Of a stretch of DNA of 64,000 nt, positions 56,173-64,000 are shown piece after piece. The DNA is from Phytoactinopolyspora limicola. GTDB lineage: Bacteria > Actinomycetota > Actinomycetes > Jiangellales > Jiangellaceae. The translations under genes were made by a program, and so were the position numbers. The stretch is taken from assembly GCF_011320225.1 (NCBI RefSeq), contig NZ_JAAOEN010000014.1, positions 1 to 64,000 of the forward strand. The letters are read 5' to 3'. Below the pieces are notes generated by a model. That model did no database searches. It had not been told where the DNA came from and saw only the letters and a program-made list of their open reading frames with translations. Position 1 is the stretch's first letter. Each line of letters starts with the position of its first letter.

Positions 56173-57968
56173 CGGGTGGTGCCCGTCTCGCCCAGGTGCG
56201 TTTGTAGCCACATCTCGAGCAGGCCGAGTTGCCACAGCCGGTTGCCGCGCAGCGGCGTCAGCTCGGCGTTGGGATCGGCCAGCAAATGGTCGACGTAGGT
56301 GTCATGGAACAGCCCGCGGGAGCGTGCGGCGGGGGAGTGCAGGGCGTCCCGTACTCGATCGAGGTACGGGCCACGCAGGTATTTGAGCGCCGGTACCGGG
56401 AAGTATCCCTTGGGCCGGTCGATGACCTCATGGGGGAGCACCCGGCGGCCGGCCTCCTTGAGCACACCTTTACCCTCCTGGGCCAGCTTGAGCTCGGGCG
56501 GACACTGTGCGGCCAGCTCCACGAGTTCGTGGTCGAGGAACGGCACCCGGGCTTCCAGGCCCCAGGCCATGGTCATGTTGTCGACCCGTTTGACGGGGTC
56601 GTCGACGAGCATCACCTGGGTGTCGAGGCGAAGCGCGGCGTCGACGGCGGTTTCGGCATTGGGACGACGCATGTGGTCGGTGACGTATTCGAGGCTGACC
56701 GGCGAGCCGGCGAGGTGTTCGGGGCGGACGACGTCACGCATGGCGTCGTGGTCGCGGTCGAAGAACGCCTGCGCGTAGATGTCGACGGCGTCGGCGCGGT
56801 CTACCCCGGCCAGCGGCGGGTACCAGTGGTAGCCGGCGAACACCTCGTCGGCGCCCTGTCCGGACTGCACCACCTTCACGTGTTTGCTGACTTCCTGGCT
56901 GAGGAGGAAGAAGGCGACCGCGTCGTGGCTGACCATCGGCTCACTCATGGCGCGGATCGCGTCGTCCAGCGCCGGCAGCATCCGTTCGGTGCCGATCCGG
57001 ATCTGGTGATGTTCGGTGGCGAACTCGCGGGCGATGACGTCGGAGTATTTGAACTCGTCGCCTTCCTCACCGCCGACGGTCTCGAAGCCGATGCTGAACG
57101 TGTTGAGCCCGGTCTGGCCTTCTTGTGCCAGTAGGCCGACGACGAGGCTGGAGTCGAGGCCTCCGGAGAGCAACACGCCCACGGGGACGTCGGCCACGAG
57201 CCGGCGGCGCACCGCGACCCGCAGCGACTCCAGGACGGCTTCTTCCCAGTCGGTGTCGCTCCACCCGGCCTTGTGGGGGTCGCGGGTGGCGTCGAGGTCC
57301 CAGAACACCCGATCGCGGCTGGTGCCGTCGGACTCGACGACGCGGACCGTGGCGGGTGGCAGCTTCCGGACACCCTTGAGGATGGTGTAGGGCGCGGGGA
57401 CGACGGCGTGCCACGACAGGTAGTGGTGCAGGGCTACGGGATCGATGCTGGTGTCGACGTCGCCGGCGCGCACTAGGGCCGGCAGGCTGCTGGCGAACCG
57501 GATCCGGTCGCCTTGCTCGGTGTAGTACAGCGGCTTGATGCCGAGGCGGTCGCGCGCCAGGACCAGGCGGCCCGAGTCGCGTTCGTGGATGGCCAGGGCG
57601 AACATACCCATGAAGTGTTCGACGAAGTGCTCGCCCCAATGGTGGTAAGCCTTGGCGATGACCTCGGTGTCCGATGTGGAGAAGAACCGGTAGCCGTGGC
57701 CGGTCAGCTCGTCGCGGAGTTCCTTGTAGTTGTAGATGCAGCCGTTGAAGGCGATGGTCAAGCCGAGTTCGGAGTCGACCATGGGCTGGTGCCCGTGGGG
57801 CGAGAGGTCGATGATGGACAGCCGCCGATGGCCGAGGGCAAGTGAGCCGTGGGCGTACGCCCCGTAATCGTCGGGTCCACGCGCCACCATCGCGTCGCAC
57901 ATCTGGGCCACGGCCGCGAGGTCAGCCGGGCGGCCGTCGAACGTGTACTCGCCGGAGAGTCCGCACAT
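56169..57968 (-). CDS. Asparagine synthase-like amidotransferase (NAGGN synthesis)
   Basis: The 599-aa product begins MCGLSGEYTF, with Cys2 as glutaminase nucleophile after Met removal. GHRRLSIIDLS and AFNGCIYNYKELR are in the glutaminase half; VLLSGGLDSSLVVGLL is the PPi loop of the synthetase half, and SGQGADEVFAGYHWY follows. Coupled to ngg, it should amidate the C terminus of the dipeptide. ATG at 57968 is chosen because Cys must be residue 2; the frame continues upstream to 58022. Confidence 0.92.
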   Translation of the reverse strand: MCGLSGEYTFDGRPADLAAVAQMCDAMVARGPDDYGAYAHGSLALGHRRLSIIDLSPHGHQPMVDSELGLTIAFNGCIYNYKELRDELTGHGYRFFSTSDTEVIAKAYHHWGEHFVEHFMGMFALAIHERDSGRLVLARDRLGIKPLYYTEQGDRIRFASSLPALVRAGDVDTSIDPVALHHYLSWHAVVPAPYTILKGVRKLPPATVRVVESDGTSRDRVFWDLDATRDPHKAGWSDTDWEEAVLESLRVAVRRRLVADVPVGVLLSGGLDSSLVVGLLAQEGQTGLNTFSIGFETVGGEEGDEFKYSDVIAREFATEHHQIRIGTERMLPALDDAIRAMSEPMVSHDAVAFFLLSQEVSKHVKVVQSGQGADEVFAGYHWYPPLAGVDRADAVDIYAQAFFDRDHDAMRDVVRPEHLAGSPVSLEYVTDHMRRPNAETAVDAALRLDTQVMLVDDPVKRVDNMTMAWGLEARVPFLDHELVELAAQCPPELKLAQEGKGVLKEAGRRVLPHEVIDRPKGYFPVPALKYLRGPYLDRVRDALHSPAARSRGLFHDTYVDHLLADPNAELTPLRGNRLWQLGLLEMWLQTHLGETGTTR

Positions 57969-58027
57969 GTAATTCGACCCTACACGGCGGCGCTCCGCTG
58001 CGATACGCGGACCTTCCATCACCCTCC

Positions 58028-58114
58028 GTGATCGTTGCCGTGATCCGGTCGCTGCGCCAACCCGCGACCAGGTGTTTTAGGTTGGCGCAGCGACCGGATC
58101 CGGTTAACGATCAC
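58028..58114. repeat. 35-bp imperfect inverted repeat (REP-like)
   Basis: 58028-58062 and 58080-58114 pair with four mismatches. Outer bases read GTGATCGTTGCCG, the word of the dispersed family; the inner arms contain GGTTGGCGCAGCGACCGGATC. The stop of the lipoprotein gene (58111-58113) is inside the right arm, so the hairpin may serve as its terminator. Confidence 0.85.
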
Positions 58115-59001
58115 CAGGTGTGGACTTCGGAGAACGACGCGCCCGCATCGGTCGACCTGAGCAACGAGTCCTCCAACGCCACGTACACGTCGCCGTCGGC
58201 GCTCACCGCTAGGGCTTGCGGGCGGGCACCGAGCCGAGCGCGCTCGTCCCACGTACGGCCGTCGTCACCACCGCTGTACACCGCGCCGTCCGGGCCGACC
58301 CCGTACAGGTCGCCACCGTCCGTCCACTCCACGAACATGATCGACGGAGCCTCGTCGAGCACGTCGAACGTGGCGCCGGCGTCCTCACTGATCATCAAGC
58401 CGGCTTCGGTGGTGATGGCGAGTGTCGACGGGTCGTCCGGACTGATGGCGAGGTCCGCCATCCAGTGTTGCCCGAGATGTTCCCAGAGCTCGCCGTCGTC
58501 GCTGGTCATCAGCTCCCCGGACGTGCTGTCGAACCCGAAGATCACACCGTTGCTGGTGTCCAGCGCATGGAAGTCGACCTCCCCGGACAGAGCGACGTTC
58601 TCCCACGTCCGGCCCCGATCCGGGCTGCGGAGCAGGCCAAGGTTCCCGGGCAGGTCGGTTCGGCTGTTGGGGTGCCCGCTGGCCAGGAAGGTGGTGTCGT
58701 CGACGACGGTGAACCCCATAAAATCGTGGTCGTCGTCGCTGACCCGGGACACCTCACCACCATCGACGGCGAAGAGCCCAAAGTGGGTAGCGACGTACAC
58801 GACGTCGTCGATGACGCCGAGCCCATGGATATGCCCGAAGGCGGGCGCGACCTCGTCAGCGTCCGGTGATTCAGCCGGTGCCCCAGGACCGTGATCGTCG
58901 GCCACGGCCGGGCCATCGTCGTCGCCCCCGCATCCCGCCGCGAGAAGCCCGATGGCCAGCATGGCCGCGATCGCCTTCCCCAACCGCCACCGCGAGGTCA
59001 C
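58111..59001 (-). CDS. BNR/sialidase-like repeat lipoprotein
   Basis: The 296-aa product has a signal sequence with lipobox (LLAAGCGG), then beta-propeller-type repeats such as LLRSPDRGRTWENVAL, LMISEDAGATFDVL and LLRSTDAGASFSEV, i.e. Asp-box units. GHIHGLGVIDDVVYVATHFG is typical of the F510_1955-type exo-protein group. It is probably surface-bound. GTG at 59001 overlaps the DUF305 stop. Function unknown. Confidence 0.83.
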   Translation of the reverse strand: MTSRWRLGKAIAAMLAIGLLAAGCGGDDDGPAVADDHGPGAPAESPDADEVAPAFGHIHGLGVIDDVVYVATHFGLFAVDGGEVSRVSDDDHDFMGFTVVDDTTFLASGHPNSRTDLPGNLGLLRSPDRGRTWENVALSGEVDFHALDTSNGVIFGFDSTSGELMTSDDGELWEHLGQHWMADLAISPDDPSTLAITTEAGLMISEDAGATFDVLDEAPSIMFVEWTDGGDLYGVGPDGAVYSGGDDGRTWDERARLGARPQALAVSADGDVYVALEDSLLRSTDAGASFSEVHTW

Positions 59002-59618
59002 CGTGACACCTTCTCGAGCAGGTCCCTCATCTGGTCGATCTCCGTCTGCTGAACCTCGATGATCTCCTCGGCGAGGTCCGCGACGTCGGGGTCGGCCCCA
59101 TCGGAGAGGACCACGTCCGACATGGTGATGGCGCCCTCATGGTGGTCGATCATCATGGTCAGCCACATCTGATCGAACTCGGTGCCGGAGGAGTCCTCGA
59201 GAGCGGCCATGTCGTCGTCGCTCATCATTCCGGCCATGCCGTCCTCGCTGCCGTGACCAGCATGACCGTCGTCCCCGTCGGCGGCTGGGACGTCCTCGCC
59301 CCAGGCCTCCAGCATCTCCGACATCAGGTCGATCTCAGGCTGCTGGGCGGCTTCGATGTCTTCGGCTAGAGCCTGGACCTCTGGGGTGGTGCTGCGTTCG
59401 GGCACGAGAGCCGACATCTCGATGGCTTGGGCGTGATGGGGAATCATCCCTTGAGCGAACGTGACGTCGGCAGCGTTGAACGCCGCGTCGCCAGCGCCGT
59501 CGTCGGTGTCGTCGCCGCCGCAGGAGACGAGCACAGTAGCGACGAGAAGTGCGCCGGCAACGTGAAGGACGGCTTTCGTGGAGCGGCCGGGCGAACGGTG
59601 ATGTATGGGGTTACGCAT
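58998..59618 (-). CDS. DUF305-family lipoprotein
   Basis: The 206-aa product has a lipobox (VLVSCGGD) and two four-helix halves with FAQGMIPHHAQAIEMSAL and TMMIDHHEGAITMSD, the DUF305 His/Met signature. Met and His-rich segments between (DDGHAGHGSEDGMAGMM) suggest metal binding; DUF305 genes are often found with copper-handling genes. It is cotranscribed with the BNR lipoprotein. Confidence 0.88.
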   Translation of the reverse strand: MRNPIHHRSPGRSTKAVLHVAGALLVATVLVSCGGDDTDDGAGDAAFNAADVTFAQGMIPHHAQAIEMSALVPERSTTPEVQALAEDIEAAQQPEIDLMSEMLEAWGEDVPAADGDDGHAGHGSEDGMAGMMSDDDMAALEDSSGTEFDQMWLTMMIDHHEGAITMSDVVLSDGADPDVADLAEEIIEVQQTEIDQMRDLLEKVSR

Positions 59619-59733
59619 GATGTGTCCTCTAGTTTCTCTGGTGTGGTCTGTCTGGTGACGACTGGGCGGTCGGTGGCGGCGGGCTCGACGTCAGGCACGA
59701 CGCGCTGACGTTGATGGACCGGCCGCGTGACCT

Positions 59734-60225
59734 CTAAACCCGGATCACACAGAGAGACAAGAGAAGGACGAAACCGTGCCTACGACGTGGCGGTGGGCGG
59801 GGAATGCCCTGACGAATAAGCGTCCCGGGCCTTGGTATCGACCACATCCGTACCCGGGCCACCAACAGCCACAGCCCGACGGCCAGTACCGCAGCCGTCA
59901 GTACCGCCAAACACAGGTGCAAGAGGTGATGCGAGGCGTCGTGGTCGGCACCGGAATGGCTGGCGCCCGCGGCGTCCGAACCCTCGATGTCCACCTGATG
60001 TGTCGGCGCGGAATGTTGGCCGGCGGCGTGCCCGGCGTGGGCGAGGGAGTGGTTCGCCGCCGCCACCGTACTGGTGGACGCCTCCGCGCTATCGGACGAC
60101 GCCGGGCCGCCAAGGTGATGCATGGCGACGATGCCCAGCATGAGCAGGCCAAGGACGAATACGCGCACCATCGTGTGGCGCATCCGGTTGGCCCTGCTCC
60201 GCACGTCACCGACAATACCCGTCAC
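59734..60225 (-). CDS. DUF6153-like His-rich membrane protein
   Basis: The 163-aa product has a first helix (VFVLGLLMLGIVAMHHL), a central His/Ser/Ala-rich outer segment (HSLAHAGHAAGQHSAPTHQ and SHSGADHDASHHLLHLC), and a second helix (LAVLTAAVLAVGLWLLVA). This layout resembles DUF6153. His clusters suggest a metal role. ATG at 60225 overlaps the hydrolase stop; internal Mets at residues 15 and 19 could also serve. Confidence 0.7.
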   Translation of the reverse strand: MTGIVGDVRSRANRMRHTMVRVFVLGLLMLGIVAMHHLGGPASSDSAEASTSTVAAANHSLAHAGHAAGQHSAPTHQVDIEGSDAAGASHSGADHDASHHLLHLCLAVLTAAVLAVGLWLLVARVRMWSIPRPGTLIRQGIPRPPPRRRHGFVLLLSLCVIRV

Positions 60226-61109
60226 CGCAGCGACGCCACCGCCAGCCTCGCCGCCTGGGCGATAGCGTCGTCAGCGGCCGGCAAGATCAGTCGAGCCCGA
60301 GCGGACATGGTGAGCACGGCCACGGCATAAGACTCGCCGTTCGGGTATTCGACGACGCCCACCTCGTGCCTGAGGGCGACGAACGTGCCCGTCTTCCCGG
60401 ACACCACGACGTCGTCGAACGGGAACGCCGCGGCCAGCCGCTGGGTCCAGACCTGTTGCGACATCACCGACCGGATGAACGCACACTGCTGAGCGGAGGC
60501 GGCGCGGTCCGTCCAGATGGCGCTGAGCAGCCGGGTCATCTCCCGGCAGGTGCTGACGTTGTTGCGCGGGTCGGCGGCGTCGAACGCCGCTAGTTCGGCG
60601 AGCGAGGTGACGGCTTGCAGCTGGGTGATGGCCTCGTTGACCGACGTACACCCGAACTCCTCGACCAGGGTCGCGTAGAGGTCGCGAGTTCCGCCGGGCA
60701 CCCGGGTGGACGTGAGCCCGAGGTCCCGGAGGGTGGCGGCGACTCGATCCACCCCCACGACGTCGAGGATGGCGTCGGCCGCGGCGTTGTCACTGACCGT
60801 CATCATCGACCGCACGGCGTCCCGCCAGGACATGGTCACCGGATCGGCCATGGCCGCGACGCCCGTCGCACCCGGTGTGCGAATACCAGGGACAAGCTCC
60901 ACGGCGTCGGTTGCGGAGAGCTCGCCGGAGTCGACCATCCGGGCATAAGCCAGGGCGAGGGGCAGTTTGAACACCGATGCCAGCACGACAGGTTCGTCCG
61001 CGCGCACGCCGATCTCACGATGCCGGTCATGCAGAGCTACGGCGTGGACGTGACCGAAGACGCCGGCGTCGTCGAAGCAGCGCAGGATTCTCTGCTCGGT
61101 GTCGGTCAT
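60222..61109 (-). CDS. Class A beta-lactamase-like serine hydrolase
   Basis: The 295-aa product shows the three motifs of the fold: SVFK (Ser45-Lys48), SDN in TVSDNAAADAIL, and KTG in VSGKTGTFVALR. No signal peptide is apparent from this start, which is unusual for a periplasmic or secreted beta-lactamase, so it may be a cytoplasmic hydrolase. ATG at 61109 overlaps the LysR stop; another ATG at 61118 is in frame. Confidence 0.85.
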   Translation of the reverse strand: MTDTEQRILRCFDDAGVFGHVHAVALHDRHREIGVRADEPVVLASVFKLPLALAYARMVDSGELSATDAVELVPGIRTPGATGVAAMADPVTMSWRDAVRSMMTVSDNAAADAILDVVGVDRVAATLRDLGLTSTRVPGGTRDLYATLVEEFGCTSVNEAITQLQAVTSLAELAAFDAADPRNNVSTCREMTRLLSAIWTDRAASAQQCAFIRSVMSQQVWTQRLAAAFPFDDVVVSGKTGTFVALRHEVGVVEYPNGESYAVAVLTMSARARLILPAADDAIAQAARLAVASLR

Positions 61110-62110
61110 TCCTGCCATCCGCGTGGTGTGCCGGGCGGCTGGTATAGGGGAGGCGGCGGTAGCTCAGACGCTGCCGGGAGGCGGTGAGCCGTCGCATCGT
61201 GGCCGGCGGCCGCCACGTCGAGGCCGGTCAACGCGGCGACGATCACCGGTGGGAGACGATCGGTGGGCTGCGGCAGATCTGTCGCCCAGGCCAGGCGTAG
61301 CCCGAGCGTCAATGGCTCGTCGTCGATCGTGACGATGGAGACTCCGCTGGAGTGGCTGGTGGTTCGGCGCGGATCGTCGGTGGTGAAGCCCACGTGTGTG
61401 CCGGAGGCGACCAGGCCGTAGCTCAGCCGATCGTCGGGCACGTGCTGGATGGACTCCGGCAGAAATCCGTGCCGTTCGCAGACGGCGACGATCTCGTCGA
61501 ACGCGGCCGGAGCCTGCACACGCGGCGGGAGCACCAGGTGATAGCCGGCGAGATCGCGTAGTTTGACGCGCCCGGAGGCGGCACCAGGGTGTCCACTCGG
61601 CACCAGGCCGTACAGGGTGACTCGCACGTGAGGTCCGAGCGTGACGTCCCGGGCGACCACGGGTTCGCGCAGGACGCCGAGTTCGGCCCGCCCGGCGAGA
61701 AGATCCTGGACCTGGTCCGCGGACGATTGCTCGGTGATGTCGATCTCGGCATCGGGCACGGCTCGGTGACACGCCGCGACGAGGGTTGCGTAGTGGCTGG
61801 TGCCTAGCCCGGGAGCGACCCGGACCGCGATGCGGGGACGGGACGGCGTCTCCTGGCGGCGAGCCAGCAGACGCAACTGTTCCACCTCGTCGAGCACCCG
61901 GTGTGCGGCCGGCAGCAGCTTGAGGCCCGCCGTCGTCAGACTGACACCCTGGCTGTCTCGGTCGCAGAGCCGGACCCCCAGATGCGCTTCCAGGCGCTTC
62001 AGCCCCTGTGAAAGCGGTGGCTGCCGGATGCCGAGCCGTTGCGCGGCGCGCCCGAAATGTCGCTCATGGGCCACGGCGGCGAAATACTGAAGATGCCTGA
62101 TGAGGTCCAC
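61106..62110 (-). CDS. LysR-family transcriptional regulator
   Basis: The 334-aa product has the LysR helix-turn-helix (LQYFAAVAHERHFGRAAQRL and QPPLSQGLKRLEAHLG), then a two-lobed effector domain. The Pro-rich C-terminal tail (PAASELPPPPLYQPPG) is extra. It is coupled to the class A hydrolase gene downstream, recalling AmpR-type pairs, although those are usually divergent. GTG at 62110 fits family starts; TTG at 62119 is alternative. Confidence 0.88.
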   Translation of the reverse strand: MDLIRHLQYFAAVAHERHFGRAAQRLGIRQPPLSQGLKRLEAHLGVRLCDRDSQGVSLTTAGLKLLPAAHRVLDEVEQLRLLARRQETPSRPRIAVRVAPGLGTSHYATLVAACHRAVPDAEIDITEQSSADQVQDLLAGRAELGVLREPVVARDVTLGPHVRVTLYGLVPSGHPGAASGRVKLRDLAGYHLVLPPRVQAPAAFDEIVAVCERHGFLPESIQHVPDDRLSYGLVASGTHVGFTTDDPRRTTSHSSGVSIVTIDDEPLTLGLRLAWATDLPQPTDRLPPVIVAALTGLDVAAAGHDATAHRLPAASELPPPPLYQPPGTPRGWQE

Positions 62111-62393
62111 AAGCTGCAACGATATCTGAACCCGTCATCTTTAGGGTCGATATTCGTATTGGACATGCTGCCGGGGGGCGTGTTGTCGTCGTGGCCATGA
62201 TGCGCCAAGGGGAACCGACCGAGGGGAGGACGTCCTCGGTCGGTACGAAGCACGCGGTACCGTCGGCATGGGGCGAGGCGACCGACGTCGCACTCGCCGC
62301 GGTGGGCGCTGGCCCGACACGGATCGGCCGTTCACCGGCCGCCGCACCCGGCCCAGCAACAGAACACCAGCAACCAGAGAGGAACAGCGGGTC
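62111..62393. other. Divergent gap between LysR and PBP genes
   Basis: 283 bp with the promoters for two divergent genes. A short frame at 62191-62397 lacks any family resemblance. AGAGAGGAACAGC just upstream of 62394 is a usable ribosome site for the PBP gene. Confidence 0.5.
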
Positions 62394-64000
62394 GTGAACT
62401 CGGATCGCAAAGCCGCGTCGAGGGGGGCGCGAGGAACCCGCGGTCGAGTAGCCGCGGGCATCGTGAGCGCGGGGCTCCTACTGGTGTCGTGTAGTGGTGA
62501 CGACACCCCCGAGCCAGACCCTGCCGCCGAAGCGCTGGCGGAAGCGCTGGCGTCCGGCGAGTTCGGGGCCGTTGCCCTCGCCGACGCGTCGGCCGAGGAC
62601 GTCGAAGCCCAGATCGAGCAGATCGTCGACGGCATGGGCGACACGGCGAGATCAGTTGAGTTGCGTGCCTTGACGCCGGACGACGAGAACGGCGACGGCT
62701 GGGTCGCCACCTACTCCATCACCTGGCAGCTGGCAGGTGGCCCGGGCGGTGGTGGCACGGGTGCCGACGACGACGCGGGTGCCGACGACGATGGCGACGA
62801 CGCGGGTGCCGACGACGACGGTGCCGATGATGGTGCTGACGGGGACGGTAGCGACACCGGCGAATGGTCGTACACAACGACGACTCGATGGACACTGGTC
62901 GGCGATGGCGACGAACAGAGTTGGCAGACCGACTGGTCGCCGGCGCTCCTGCATCCCGATTTGAGCGCTGGTGACCGTTTGCGGCTGCGGAGGCAGACTC
63001 CCGGTCGTGGCGACATCCTCGGTGCCGGCGGCGCCGTGCTGGTCACCGAACGTGATGTCTACCGGATCGGGATCGACAAGACCACGTTTGACGAGGGCGC
63101 CACGGGCGCCGACATGGCCGCGTCCGCCGAAGCGCTCGCCGATGTCGTCGATGTCGACCCCACCGGGCTCAGCGAGCGAGTGGCAGCCGCAGGCGATCGA
63201 GCGTTCGTTGATGCCGTCACGCTCCGGCGGCCCGACGCCGAGCCACTGCTGTCCGACATCGCCGCCATCGACGGTGCCGTCGCGTTGCAGGACACCATGC
63301 ACCTAGCACCCACCCGGGAGTTCGCGCGACCCGTTCTCGGCGCTGCGGGAGAGGCCACCGCCGAGATCATCGAGGAGTCGGACGGCAGAGTCCGGACCGG
63401 TGACATCGTGGGCCTGTCTGGGTTGCAGCGTCACTACGACGAACAGTTGCGCGGCACCCCGGGATTCAAGGTTGAGCTCGTGCCGGAGGACGGGGACCCG
63501 TCGACGATTCATGAGCGCCCGGCCGTCGACGGTGCGGATCTCACGACCACCCTCAGCATGGAACTGCAGGCCCACGCAGAGGCCGTGCTGGCCGACGTAG
63601 CGCCGGCGAGCGCTATCGTCGCTGTTCAGCCGTCGACTGGTCACGTGCTCGCGGCCGCGAGTGGACCCGGCGGCGAAGGTTACTCCACAGCGACGCTCGG
63701 GCAATACGCACCCGGTTCGACCTTCAAGGTGGCCACCGCGCTGGCATTGCTGCGGTCCGGGCTGACGCCGGACACCTCCGTCGAGTGTCCACCGACCACG
63801 AACATCGACGGCCGGGAGTTCGGGAACTACAGTGCCTACCCGGCTAGTGCTCTAGGCACCATCACGTTGGAGACCGCCGTCGCGGAGTCGTGTAATACCG
63901 CGTTCATCGACCTCAACGCCGAAGTACCACAGTCGGCCCTGGCTGAGGCGGCAGCATCGCTGGGACTTGGACTGGGCAACGAGGCCGAGGTGGGGGTGCC
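62394..64000 (+). CDS. Penicillin-binding protein (MecA_N plus transpeptidase), 3' end off window
   Basis: From GTG at 62394 the frame stays open to the window end (535 codons). It begins with a lipobox (LLLVSCSGD), then an NTF2-like MecA_N domain carrying a low-complexity Asp/Gly/Ala insert at about 62740-62855, a dimer-like domain (LSAGDRLRLRRQTPGRGDIL, TERDVYRIGID), and a transpeptidase with Ser-x-x-Lys in PGSTFKVATALALL and SCN in ESCNTAFIDL. Cell-wall cross-linking enzyme of the class B PBP type. The KTG motif is beyond the window. Confidence 0.9.
   Translation, partial: MNSDRKAASRGARGTRGRVAAGIVSAGLLLVSCSGDDTPEPDPAAEALAEALASGEFGAVALADASAEDVEAQIEQIVDGMGDTARSVELRALTPDDENGDGWVATYSITWQLAGGPGGGGTGADDDAGADDDGDDAGADDDGADDGADGDGSDTGEWSYTTTTRWTLVGDGDEQSWQTDWSPALLHPDLSAGDRLRLRRQTPGRGDILGAGGAVLVTERDVYRIGIDKTTFDEGATGADMAASAEALADVVDVDPTGLSERVAAAGDRAFVDAVTLRRPDAEPLLSDIAAIDGAVALQDTMHLAPTREFARPVLGAAGEATAEIIEESDGRVRTGDIVGLSGLQRHYDEQLRGTPGFKVELVPEDGDPSTIHERPAVDGADLTTTLSMELQAHAEAVLADVAPASAIVAVQPSTGHVLAAASGPGGEGYSTATLGQYAPGSTFKVATALALLRSGLTPDTSVECPPTTNIDGREFGNYSAYPASALGTITLETAVAESCNTAFIDLNAEVPQSALAEAAASLGLGLGNEAEVGV

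Noticed and set aside
1-64000. tRNA or rRNA genes
   Set aside because: Reading both strands I found no complete cloverleaf or rRNA-like stretch; the only tRNA-like sequence is inside spacer 11 and is partial.

Overview
The window is high-GC, gene-dense chromosomal DNA of an actinomycete (Actinomycetota). Supporting genes are a split bcc-aa3 respiratory cluster (ctaC-ctaD-ctaF on the plus strand; ctaE-qcrC-qcrA-qcrB on the minus strand), a PimB-type mannosyltransferase, a DnaQ-UvrC fusion protein, a polyphosphate/ROK-type glucokinase, small Cys-rich and DUF6153-type proteins, and frequent GTG starts with 1-4 bp gene overlaps. The genus cannot be fixed from sequence alone.

Left part (1-29.1 kb) is a conserved core: an edge of an IS481-like element, then nadA, a GNAT enzyme, glycerate kinase, an ErpA-type Fe-S carrier, a cysteine desulfurase with a TusA-like partner, the cytochrome oxidase and bc1 genes, a receiver-like protein, trpD, an Lrp-type RAM protein, the exonuclease-UvrC fusion, an NlpC/P60 hydrolase, pimB, a NarL-type two-component system, SRPBCC proteins, glucokinase, an EEP phosphohydrolase and a PlsC acyltransferase. 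Intergenic gaps carry two families of short dispersed and tandem repeats.

Middle part (29.2-50.6 kb) is an accessory defence island. On the minus strand, seven tightly coupled genes form a type III-like (closest to III-D) CRISPR effector operon: a 724-aa TIGR03986-type RAMP, a Cas10 with a GGDD cyclase motif but no HD domain, a small Cas7-like RAMP, Csx10, a tandem Cas7-Cas7 protein, an unknown 170-aa protein, and a two-transmembrane protein whose C-terminal part looks like a SAVED sensor (Cap14-like). It has no Cas1, Cas2, Cas6 or array of its own. Divergent from it, across a 539-bp gap, is a complete type I-G (formerly I-U) system: cas3, csx17, csb1, csb2, a cas4-cas1 fusion, cas2 and an array of 44 repeats and 43 spacers, followed by decayed repeat relics. 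The likely picture is two interference modules that share one array and one processing enzyme, with the type III module signalling through a cyclic oligonucleotide to a membrane effector.

Right part (50.7-64 kb) returns to chromosomal functions: a set for the compatible solute N-acetylglutaminylglutamine amide (M42 peptidase, GNAT/ATP-grasp synthetase, asparagine-synthase-type amidotransferase), interrupted by a DHFR-like enzyme and an M48 protease; then a lipoprotein/DUF305/DUF6153 group with a class A beta-lactamase-like hydrolase and a LysR regulator; and finally the start of a penicillin-binding protein that runs off the end.
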